The notes below the pieces were generated by a model that saw nothing but the letters and a program-made list of their open reading frames with translations, made no database searches and was not told where the DNA came from. Below are positions 57,376 through 64,000 of a stretch of DNA of 64,000 bases, piece by piece. Source of the DNA: Stagnimonas aquatica (GTDB lineage: Bacteria; Pseudomonadota; Gammaproteobacteria; Nevskiales; Nevskiaceae); contig NZ_RJVO01000008.1 of NCBI RefSeq assembly GCF_003730135.1, positions 62,001 through 126,000 of the forward strand. Direction: 5' to 3'. How positions within the stretch are numbered: the first letter of the stretch is position 1; the number at the start of each line of letters is the position of its first letter. Position numbers and translations under genes: made by a program.

Positions 57376-57768
57376 TCAGTGCCGGTCGTGCCCTTTGCCC
57401 TCGCCGTGCCGGCCGTGATCGCCGGGACCGCCGTGGTGGCGACTCCGGTAGGCGGGCACGTAGACCTGTTGATACCAGTCATCCTGGAGGAAGTACACCG
57501 GGCGGCCGCAGGCATCGTACTCGCGGCAGTGCCGTGCCCATTGGCGGGCCTGGCCCGGCGGGACCCGCAGGTAAATCGGCGCAGCGCTCACCCGGACCGG
57601 TTCAACCAGGATCGGCTTGGCATAGAGCAGGCGTGGCGGCGGGTAGTCGCCGATGTCGACGCGGCCGTAGAAGCCGGGATCGCCGAGGCTGATCGAGACC
57701 CCGATCTGGGCCAGGGCCAGTGTCGGCAGCGCCAGCAGGCTGGCGGCGAGCAGGTTTGTCTTGTTCAT
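57376..57768 (-). CDS. small exported protein, His/Gly-rich C-terminus
   Basis: The product is 130 aa from the ATG at 57768, which starts a clear signal peptide ('LLAASLLALPTLALA'). The mature part has a conserved-looking 'GDPGFYGRVDIGDYPPPRLL' and 'RHCREYDACGRPVYFLQDDW' followed by a His-rich tail ('HHGGPGDHGRHGEGKGHD'). Similar small periplasmic proteins occur in beta- and gammaproteobacteria with no known job; the His tail might bind metal. The 227 bp before it contain no gene. Confidence 0.8.
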   Translation of the reverse strand: MNKTNLLAASLLALPTLALAQIGVSISLGDPGFYGRVDIGDYPPPRLLYAKPILVEPVRVSAAPIYLRVPPGQARQWARHCREYDACGRPVYFLQDDWYQQVYVPAYRSRHHGGPGDHGRHGEGKGHDRH

Positions 57769-57995
57769 GAGGGCGGCTCGGTGGTGGCAAGGTGGTGGCG
57801 CCAGTGGCTCGGTTCCGGCCCGGCTCTGGCTTGCGGCAAGTTCGGCGATGCGGCTGAATTGCCGGTGAACCCGGAGCCCGCGCTGGCGGCCGGTCTTGAG
57901 CCGCTGCGCTGGAGCGCCGAGCCTGGGGACTGCTACCAGCTGGTGTCCGAACGGCGGCACACTATCGGTCTTCGCCACCTCCACCCGATCTGCCC

Positions 57996-59195
57996 ATGAC
58001 CTCCCGCTTCGGTACTCCGCTCACCGCCAACGCCACGCGTGTCCTGTTCCTCGGCTCTGGCGAACTCGGCAAGGAGGTGGTGATCGAGTTGCAGCGGCTG
58101 GGCGTGGAAGTCATCGCCTGCGACCGCTACGCCAACGCCCCGGCCATGCAGGTGGCGCATCGCAGCCATGTGTTCCCGATGCTGGACGGCGCCAAGCTGC
58201 GGCAGGTGGTGGAGCAGGAAAAGCCGCATTACATCGTCCCCGAGATCGAGGCCATCCACACCCCGACCCTGCTGGAACTGGAGGCCGAAGGCTGGACGGT
58301 GATCCCCACCGCCCGCGCGGCGCGACTGACGATGGACCGCGAGGGCATCCGCCGCCTCGCCGCCGAGACCCTCGGGCTGCCGACCTCGCCCTACCGTTTC
58401 GCCGACAACTACGCCGACTTCGAAGCGGCGGTGGCGGCGGTCGGCATCCCCTGCGTGGTCAAGCCGATCATGTCCAGCTCCGGCAAGGGCCAGAGCGTGG
58501 TGAAGACCGCTGCCGACATCCAGAAGGCCTGGGACTACGCCCAGGCCGGCGGCCGCGCCGGCGCCGGCAAGGTGATCGCCGAGGGCTTCATCGACTTCGA
58601 CTACGAGATCACCCTGCTCACTGTGCGCCACAGCGACGGCCAGGGCGGCATCAAGACCAGCTTCTGCGCGCCCATCGGCCACCTTCAGATCGACGGCGAT
58701 TACCGCGAGTCCTGGCAGCCGCACCCGATGTCGCCGGCCGCGCTCAAAGAGGCCGAGCGCATTGCCGAGGCCGTCACCAGCGATCTGGGCGGCCGGGGCC
58801 TGTTCGGCGTCGAGCTGTTCGTGAAGGGCGACCAGGTGATCTTCAGCGAGGTCAGCCCGCGCCCGCACGATACCGGTCTGGTCACCCTGATCTCGCAGGA
58901 TCTCAGCGAATTCGCCCTGCACGCACGTGCCATCCTCGGTCTGCCGATCCCCAACATCCGCGCTCGTGGCGCGGCAGCCAGCACCGCCATCCTGCTCGAA
59001 GGCGATCGTCTGGCGCCGGAGTTCACCGGCATCGCCGAGGCGCTGGCCGAGCCCGACACCATGCTGCGCCTGTTCGGCAAGCCGGAAATCGCCGGCCGCC
59101 GCCGCATGGGTGTGGCGCTGGCGCTGGCCGAGACCCTCGAGGAAGCGCGCGCCAAGTCGCGGCGCTCGGCGGCGCAGGTGCGGGTCGCGGTCTGA
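57996..59195 (+). CDS. purT: formate-dependent phosphoribosylglycinamide formyltransferase
   Basis: The product is 399 aa, an ATP-grasp enzyme making formyl-GAR from GAR, formate and ATP in purine synthesis. '[20 protein letters not shown]' opens the N-terminal domain. '[17 protein letters not shown]' is the ATP-binding loop, '[14 protein letters not shown]' and '[16 protein letters not shown]' carry metal and substrate sites. Full length for PurT. The following 299 bp (59196-59494) hold no gene I can support. Confidence 0.95.
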   Translation: MTSRFGTPLTANATRVLFLGSGELGKEVVIELQRLGVEVIACDRYANAPAMQVAHRSHVFPMLDGAKLRQVVEQEKPHYIVPEIEAIHTPTLLELEAEGWTVIPTARAARLTMDREGIRRLAAETLGLPTSPYRFADNYADFEAAVAAVGIPCVVKPIMSSSGKGQSVVKTAADIQKAWDYAQAGGRAGAGKVIAEGFIDFDYEITLLTVRHSDGQGGIKTSFCAPIGHLQIDGDYRESWQPHPMSPAALKEAERIAEAVTSDLGGRGLFGVELFVKGDQVIFSEVSPRPHDTGLVTLISQDLSEFALHARAILGLPIPNIRARGAAASTAILLEGDRLAPEFTGIAEALAEPDTMLRLFGKPEIAGRRRMGVALALAETLEEARAKSRRSAAQVRVAV

Positions 59196-59494
59196 CTCTG
59201 ACGGCCTCCGTCGTGACCTGCGCGTCGCCCGTCTGGCCGCGTCGGTTTGACCGCGCTGCTCCGACGGTGACGCGGTGGGCGCCTGGCCGGAAATCCCGGT
59301 TCAGCCAGCGAGGGTCGTGCGCCGCGACCCGCACCGTGCCCGGGCGCCACCCGCCACTCGCCGCGTCGCGCTGAACAGGGCGCGGAATCCCGAGGCCGGC
59401 CGAGTCGGGCGCTCCTCACCAAATCGGACGAAGCCTGCGCGCCGGCGGCTGCCTAAGCTCATCGGTAAGTCAGACTCACCAAGAGCCCCGTCCC

Positions 59495-60694
59495 ATGTCC
59501 AGCAGCGAGCGTCCCAGCGTCCTCCAAGCCTTCACCGGCCTCTCCACCGACGAGATGGAGGTGCTGAATCAGGCCGACCACTTCGCCCAGAACGAGATGT
59601 ACCCGCTGGCGCAGAAGATGGACGACGAGGAGTGGTGGCCGAAGGAGATCTTTCCCAAGATCGGCGCCACCGGTTACTTCGGCATCACCGCGCCCGAGCA
59701 GTACGGTGGTTCCGGGCTGGATGTGTTCACCAGCGGCCTGATCCTTCAGGCCTTCGGTCGCTGGAACCACGCACTGGCCCTGGCCTGGGTAGCGCACGAG
59801 AACCTCTGCCTGCACAACATCCTGCGCAACGCCAACGACGAGCAGAAGAAGAAGTACGTGCCGGGCCTGGTCAAGGGCACCGCCATCGGCGCGCTCGGCC
59901 TGACCGAGCCGGGTGCCGGCTCCGACGCCATCGGCTCGATGCGCACCACCGCGCGCCGCGAGGGCGACTACTACGTCCTCAACGGCAGCAAGATCTACAT
60001 CACCAACGGCCCGGTTGCCGATGTGCTGCTGGTCTACGCCAAGACCGACAAGGATCGCGGCAACCAGGGCGTCTCGGCGTTCATCGTCGAGAAGGATTTC
60101 CCCGGCTTCAAGGTGGCGCAGAAGCTGGTGAAGATGGGCTTCCGTGGCAGCCAGACCGCCGAGCTGGTGTTCGAGGACTGCAAGGTGCCGGCGGCCAACC
60201 TGGTCGGCGGCGAGAACCGCGGCGTGAAGGTGGTGATGTCCGGGCTCGATCTCGAGCGCGCGATGATCTCGCCGATCTGCCTCGGCATCGCCGAGCGCGC
60301 CTTCGCGCTGGCGCTCGACTACTCCAAGCAGCGCAAGCAGTTCGGCCGCTCGATCAGCGACTTCCAGATGGTGCAGGCCAAGCTCGCCGAAATGTACACG
60401 CGTGTTGAGTCGATGCGCCTGTTCACCTACCAGGTGCTGCGCGCCGCCAACGTCATCGGCGAGGAAGACGGCGGCCGTGGCGAGATCCACAAGCTCACCG
60501 CCGCTGGTGTCCTGTATGTGGCCGAGACCATGAACCAGGTGCTCAATGACGCGGTGCAGGTGCACGGCGGCACCGGTTACATCTGGGAGAGCGAGATCAA
60601 TCGCCTCTACCGCGCGATCAAGCTCCTGGAGATCGGCGCCGGCACCAGCGAGGTGCGCAAGATGATCATCAGCAAGGAATTGCTGACGGCTTAG
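59495..60694 (+). CDS. acyl-CoA dehydrogenase, isovaleryl-CoA dehydrogenase type
   Basis: The product is 399 aa. 'LGLTEPGAGSDAIGSMRTTA', 'GSKIYITNGP' and 'GGTGYIWESEINRLYRAIKL' are standard. The catalytic base is E254 ('MSGLDLERAM') and the late loop reads 'EIGAGTSEVRKM', with Ala where most relatives have Glu. That combination marks the isovaleryl-CoA dehydrogenase branch, which acts on branched short acyl-CoA. Other leucine-pathway genes are not next to it, so the physiological substrate may differ. Confidence 0.92.
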   Translation: MSSSERPSVLQAFTGLSTDEMEVLNQADHFAQNEMYPLAQKMDDEEWWPKEIFPKIGATGYFGITAPEQYGGSGLDVFTSGLILQAFGRWNHALALAWVAHENLCLHNILRNANDEQKKKYVPGLVKGTAIGALGLTEPGAGSDAIGSMRTTARREGDYYVLNGSKIYITNGPVADVLLVYAKTDKDRGNQGVSAFIVEKDFPGFKVAQKLVKMGFRGSQTAELVFEDCKVPAANLVGGENRGVKVVMSGLDLERAMISPICLGIAERAFALALDYSKQRKQFGRSISDFQMVQAKLAEMYTRVESMRLFTYQVLRAANVIGEEDGGRGEIHKLTAAGVLYVAETMNQVLNDAVQVHGGTGYIWESEINRLYRAIKLLEIGAGTSEVRKMIISKELLTA

Positions 60695-60702
60695 TGAGAC
60701 TG

Positions 60703-60823
60703 TCCCCTCTCCCCTTGTGGGAGAGGGTTAGGGAGAGGGGTGCGCGGCGCAGCCGCGTGCGGTGTCTTTCCCAAACTGAGATCCCCCCTCTCCCCTAACC
60801 CCTCCCCCACGAGGGGGGAGGGG
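60703..60823. repeat. paired inverted repeat, CCCTCTCCC family (locus 4)
   Basis: Units 60703-60740 and 60785-60823 face each other over a 44-bp spacer that itself contains GCGGCGCAGCCGCG. It begins 8 bp after the stop of the dehydrogenase and ends 14 bp before the next ATG, so the right unit may supply part of the ribosome site (GAGGGGAAC). Confidence 0.85.
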
Positions 60824-60837
60824 AACTGGAACACACC

Positions 60838-61692
60838 ATGTCCCCCGAAATCGCCGCACTGAACAATCCCGAAAACCTCTGGGCCGCCGAAACCGTCTAC
60901 CGCCCCGATCTCTTCCAGGGCAAGGTCGCCCTGGTGTCCGGTGCCGGCAGCGGCATCGGCCGGGCAGTGGCGCTGCTGTTCGCGCGTCTGGGCGCCAAGC
61001 TGGTGATCTGCGGCCGCACGCCGGAAAAGCTGGAAGTCATCGCCGAGTTCGTGCGCAGCAAGGGTGGCGAGGTGCTGGTGGTGCCGACCAATGTCCGCGA
61101 GCCGGAACAGGTCGACGCGCTGTTCAAGAAGGCGCAGGCGCACTACGGCCGCATCGACTACACGGTGAACAACGCCGGCGGACAGTTTCCGCAGAACGCC
61201 ATCGACTACGCGCCCAAGGGCTGGAACGCGGTCATCAACAACAACCTCAACGGCACCTGGCTGATGATGCAGCGCGCCGCCCAGCACTGGCGCGAGCACG
61301 GCGGGCCGGGCTCCATCGTCAACATTGTGGTGGTGATCGAGCGCGGCATGCCCGGGGTCGCGCATACCGTCGCGGCGCGTGCCGGCATCATCGGCGCGAC
61401 GCGCACCGTGGCGGTCGAATGGGCGCCGCTGGGCGTGCGGGTGAACTGCGTCGCGCCGGGCCTGACCGCTACCGAAGGGCTCGACGTGTATCCGCCCGAG
61501 GCGCAGAAGGAATTCCCGCTGGCGAACCCGCTCAAGCGGCCGGGGACGCCGATGGAGATTGCCGAATCGGTGATCTATCTGAGCGCCGGCTCCGGCAGCT
61601 TCATCACCGGCGAGGTCGTCACCGTTGACGGTGGCGGCAAGCTCTGGGGCGAGCTGTGGACCGCCGGGCGGCCGGACTATTACCGGCACTAG
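60838..61692 (+). CDS. SDR lacking the YxxxK pair, 2,4-dienoyl-CoA reductase-like
   Basis: The product is 284 aa with a normal cofactor loop ('VSGAGSGIGRAVALLFARLG') and 'NNAGGQFPQNAI'. The active site is altered: T177xxxR181 ('HTVAARAG') stands where Tyr and Lys should be. The 'RTVAVEWAPLGVRVNCVAPG' segment matches peroxisomal-type 2,4-dienoyl-CoA reductases, whose active site also departs from YxxxK. With an acyl-CoA dehydrogenase upstream, a reductase for unsaturated acyl-CoA is plausible. Confidence 0.75.
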   Translation: MSPEIAALNNPENLWAAETVYRPDLFQGKVALVSGAGSGIGRAVALLFARLGAKLVICGRTPEKLEVIAEFVRSKGGEVLVVPTNVREPEQVDALFKKAQAHYGRIDYTVNNAGGQFPQNAIDYAPKGWNAVINNNLNGTWLMMQRAAQHWREHGGPGSIVNIVVVIERGMPGVAHTVAARAGIIGATRTVAVEWAPLGVRVNCVAPGLTATEGLDVYPPEAQKEFPLANPLKRPGTPMEIAESVIYLSAGSGSFITGEVVTVDGGGKLWGELWTAGRPDYYRH

Positions 61693-61695
61693 CCC

Positions 61696-62451
61696 CTAGG
61701 TGTTTGGACGGGCCGCCTGCGCCACGCAGTCGCCGCAGAGATCGGGGAACAGCTCGCGGCTGACGCGCTCGATCAGGCGGTCCAGCGCGGCGTCGTCGGC
61801 GATGTCCACCAGCGGCTTCCAGCCGTAGCCGTTGAGCAGGGTCTGCAAGTGCCGGCAGAACAGCCGGTAGGGATCGCGGACGTTGAAGTCGTCCATCACG
61901 CCCTCGGCGTGCACCAGGTTGTGGGTGCCGATGGTCAGCGCCCAGACGCCCACCGAGACCTGCTCGGCGGTGAGGCCGCGCAGTTCCAGATCGCCGGCGT
62001 CCACGGCCTCGTTGATCAGGCCTACCACCAGCGCGCCGATCGGGTCGTTGGCCTCCAGCAGTTCGGCGCGGCGCTCGGCGGAGGCGGCGTTCCAGACCAC
62101 TTCGGTGAACACGTACTGGCCGATCCGGAAGTGCTCGGGGTTGCGGCGCACGAACAGCATGTCGGCGACACCGAAGGCGAACATCCGCTCGCGCGAGGAG
62201 GCCTCCCAGCGCGCCACCCGCAAGAACAGCTCGACGTGCTCGCGCACCTGCTCGATGGTCAGCGCCAGTAGCAGGTCTTCCTTGGAGGCGAAGTGCAGGT
62301 AGAGGGTGCCAACCGCGTATTCGGCGCGCTCGGCGATGCGGCTCATCTGCAATTTCAGCAGGCCGTCCTCGCGGATCAGCTCGCGCGCGGCGGCCAGGAA
62401 GCGCTGTTCGCGCTCCTCAAGCTGCCGTTGCCTGCGTTCCTTGGTGCCCAA
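61696..62451 (-). CDS. TetR family transcriptional regulator
   Basis: The product is 251 aa. The start is TTG at 62451 (or TTG at 62493); no ATG fits before the DNA-binding domain. That domain reads 'FLAAARELIREDGLLKLQMS' and 'AERAEYAVGTLYLHFASKED'. The C-terminus has two Cys ('DLCGDCVAQ') that might sense oxidation or metal. Divergent from an outer-membrane efflux gene, so probably its repressor. Confidence 0.82.
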   Translation of the reverse strand: MGTKERRQRQLEEREQRFLAAARELIREDGLLKLQMSRIAERAEYAVGTLYLHFASKEDLLLALTIEQVREHVELFLRVARWEASSRERMFAFGVADMLFVRRNPEHFRIGQYVFTEVVWNAASAERRAELLEANDPIGALVVGLINEAVDAGDLELRGLTAEQVSVGVWALTIGTHNLVHAEGVMDDFNVRDPYRLFCRHLQTLLNGYGWKPLVDIADDAALDRLIERVSRELFPDLCGDCVAQAARPNT

Positions 62452-62487
62452 GTGGGTTCGGTCCGGTGGGTTGGAAAAGAATCTGGT

Positions 62488-62499
62488 TTCAATCTTGAA
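62488..62499. promoter_or_regulatory. operator-like repeat TTCAA-TC-TTGAA with direct repeat
   Basis: Palindromic arms of 5 bp lie in the 128-bp gap between TetR and the efflux gene. A direct repeat GAATCTGGTT / GAATCAGGTT also covers this site (62479-62505). Confidence 0.4.
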
Positions 62500-62579
62500 T
62501 CAGGTTCGCGAATCGGTCAATAATGCACTCAGCCCCTTAATTTCGGCCGTTGCTGGCCGTCCCGTTGCCGAGAATCCCG

Positions 62580-64000
62580 ATGCGTCCGGTCTCCCCGCAT
62601 TTCCCGCCTGCAAGCCTGTTGTTGCTGGCGATGAGTCTCTCCGGTTGCGTGCTGGGACCGGACTACAAGAGCCCCGAAGCGCCCGCCAGCGGTCGCTACG
62701 GCGTCGACGCCCTGCCGGCGCAGACGGTGGCGACGCCGGTGATCGGTGGCGAGGCGCAGCGCTTCCTGGCCGGCAAGGACTTGCCCGACCGCTGGTGGAC
62801 CCTGTTCGGCTCCGACAAGCTCAATGCCCTGGTCGACGAAGCCCTCGCCAACAGCCCGAGCGCAGCCTCGGCGAAGGCGGCGCTGGTTCAGGCGCAGGCG
62901 CTGGCGACGGCGCGCGGCGCCGATCTCTACCCGAGCGTTGGCATCGGTGTCGGCGGCACCCGTCAGAAGGTGGATACCAGCAGTTTCGGCAACCCCGGCG
63001 GCGGCGGCAGCATTTACAACCTGTTCAATGCCTCGGTGGATGTCTCCTACGGCGTGGACCTGTTCGGTGGTACCCGGCGCGGCATCGAGGCGGTGCTCGC
63101 GCAGTCCGAGCTGGCGCGCTTCCAGAGCGAGGCGGCGTACCAGACGCTGATCGCCAATGTCGTCACCACCGCCATCCAGGAAGCGCAGCTGCGCGCCCAG
63201 GTGGCGGCGCAGGAAGCCATCGTCGCCGACCAGGAAAAGTCGCTGAAGGTGAGCGATAGCCAGTTCGAGCTGGGCGCCATCGGCAAGAGCGAGCTGCTCA
63301 GCGCCCAGTCCCAGCTGGCCAGCCAGCGCGCGGCACTGGCACCGCTGCGCCTGCAACTCTCGCAGACCCGCAACCAGCTGGCGGTCTACCTCGGCAAGCT
63401 GCCGGGCGACTACACACCCAGCAACTTCGAGCTGTCGGAATTGAAGCTGCCGGAAGACTTGCCGGTGTCGCTGCCTTCGACCCTGGTACAGCGCCGCCCG
63501 GACGTGCTCGCCGCCGACGCCGCGCTGCGCAGCGCCTCGGCCAATGTCGGCATCGCCGCCGCCAACCGGCTGCCGAAGCTGGCCTTGTCGGCCAGCTATG
63601 GCAGCCAGGCCAGCAAGACCGAGAACCTGTTCAAGGGCGATGTCTGGAGTCTGGGCGCCAATCTGAGCGCGCCGCTGTTCGACTTCGGCGCGCTGAAGGC
63701 GCTCTACGGCGCCTCGCGGGCGGCGTATCAGCAATCCGAGGCCGACTACAAGCTGACGGTGCTCAACGCCTTCCGCAACGTGGCTGACGCGCTGCGCCAG
63801 ATCGAGACCGATGCCGAGCGCCTGCAGGCGCAGCACGAGTCCGCCAGCGCTGCCGCCGAAGGCCTGAAGCTGGCGCAGCTGCAGTACCAACTCGGCGCCG
63901 GCAGCTATTTGCAGCTGCTCAATGCCCAGCAGCAGCACGCCCAGGCGCAGGCCGCCTACGTACAGGCGCTGGCGGCCCGCTACCAGGACACCGCCGCGCT
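62580..64000 (+). CDS. outer-membrane efflux lipoprotein, NodT/OprM family, 3' partial
   Basis: The frame is open from the ATG at 62580 to the end of the window (473 codons). A lipoprotein signal with C23 ('MSLSGC') is followed by 'LGPDYKSPEAP', the standard start of NodT-type outer-membrane factors. Two repeats of helical/barrel sequence follow ('WWTLFGSDKLNALVDEALAN' and 'LVQRRPDVLAADAALRSASA'). It forms the trimeric exit tunnel of an RND or MFS pump. Genes for the pump and adaptor probably lie beyond the window. The TetR gene divergent from it is the likely regulator. Confidence 0.93.
   Translation, partial: MRPVSPHFPPASLLLLAMSLSGCVLGPDYKSPEAPASGRYGVDALPAQTVATPVIGGEAQRFLAGKDLPDRWWTLFGSDKLNALVDEALANSPSAASAKAALVQAQALATARGADLYPSVGIGVGGTRQKVDTSSFGNPGGGGSIYNLFNASVDVSYGVDLFGGTRRGIEAVLAQSELARFQSEAAYQTLIANVVTTAIQEAQLRAQVAAQEAIVADQEKSLKVSDSQFELGAIGKSELLSAQSQLASQRAALAPLRLQLSQTRNQLAVYLGKLPGDYTPSNFELSELKLPEDLPVSLPSTLVQRRPDVLAADAALRSASANVGIAAANRLPKLALSASYGSQASKTENLFKGDVWSLGANLSAPLFDFGALKALYGASRAAYQQSEADYKLTVLNAFRNVADALRQIETDAERLQAQHESASAAAEGLKLAQLQYQLGAGSYLQLLNAQQQHAQAQAAYVQALAARYQDTAA

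Noticed and set aside
59196-59494. A gene between purT and the acyl-CoA dehydrogenase
   Set aside because: Only shadow frames; no start with a ribosome site and no conserved-looking peptide.

Overview
The window looks like a chromosomal stretch from a GC-rich, lipid- and steroid/terpene-degrading proteobacterium. The gammaproteobacterial order Nevskiales (Solimonas-like) is the best guess. That guess is inference from gene content (paired DUF1302/DUF1329 proteins, wax-ester synthase, PurT, many acyl-CoA and SDR genes); no rRNA or other phylogenetic marker is present. No tRNA, rRNA or CRISPR array was seen.

Layout. 1-1.9 kb: 3' part of a tandem-domain CaiB-type CoA transferase with a terminator. 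1.9-7.7 kb: a foreign-looking, lower-GC island with a decayed IS3-family element (inverted repeats and a GATC target duplication still visible), a 1480-aa secreted RHS/YD-repeat protein with a glycine-rich C-terminal tip, and an overlapping 73-aa membrane protein that could be its immunity partner. 7.8-12.6 kb: TetR regulator divergent from a Baeyer-Villiger monooxygenase, SDR, alpha/beta hydrolase, SDR operon, a textbook ketone to ester to alcohol/acid route. 12.6-17.1 kb: housekeeping and mixed genes (methyltransferase, heme-binding beta-barrel protein, PD-(D/E)XK protein, sirtuin, EF-hand protein, a 46-aa protein). 17.1-26.4 kb: CoA-dependent degradation genes (DUF35 protein, thiolase-like probable aldolase, hydrolase, acyl-CoA ligase, SRPBCC protein, CoA transferase carrying an in-frame DUF559 nuclease cassette, amidohydrolase). 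26.6-32.7 kb: TetR, rubredoxin, DUF2505, DUF1329, SDR, aldehyde dehydrogenase, APS kinase. 32.9-38.3 kb, minus strand: SnoaL-like, acyl-CoA dehydrogenase, DHA2 efflux pump, DUF1329, SnoaL-like. 38.5-44.3 kb: a tandemly duplicated histidine kinase plus double-receiver regulator pair, followed by a heptamer tandem repeat. 44.6-49.7 kb: DUF1214, sulfotransferase, SDR, EthD-like, DUF1214. 49.7-57.8 kb: lipoprotein, flavin reductase with a MarR-like tail, DUF1302 porin-like protein, wax-ester synthase, DUF1304, RDD, pyruvate kinase, small exported protein. 58-64 kb: purT, isovaleryl-CoA-type dehydrogenase, atypical SDR, TetR and a NodT/OprM outer-membrane factor that runs off the end.

The most interesting structure is a family of about 38-bp inverted repeats (CCCTCTCCC...GGGAGAGGG). 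They occur as inverted pairs in four intergenic gaps, each starting 7-10 bp after a stop codon. A fifth pair flanks a DUF559 (Vsr-like) nuclease reading frame inserted in frame in the linker of a CoA transferase. This suggests a DUF559-carrying unit with short derivatives, a repeat/nuclease system worth testing for mobility. Other candidates are the RHS tip/immunity pair and the duplicated kinase modules, in which one second receiver has Glu where its paralogue keeps the phosphorylatable Asp.
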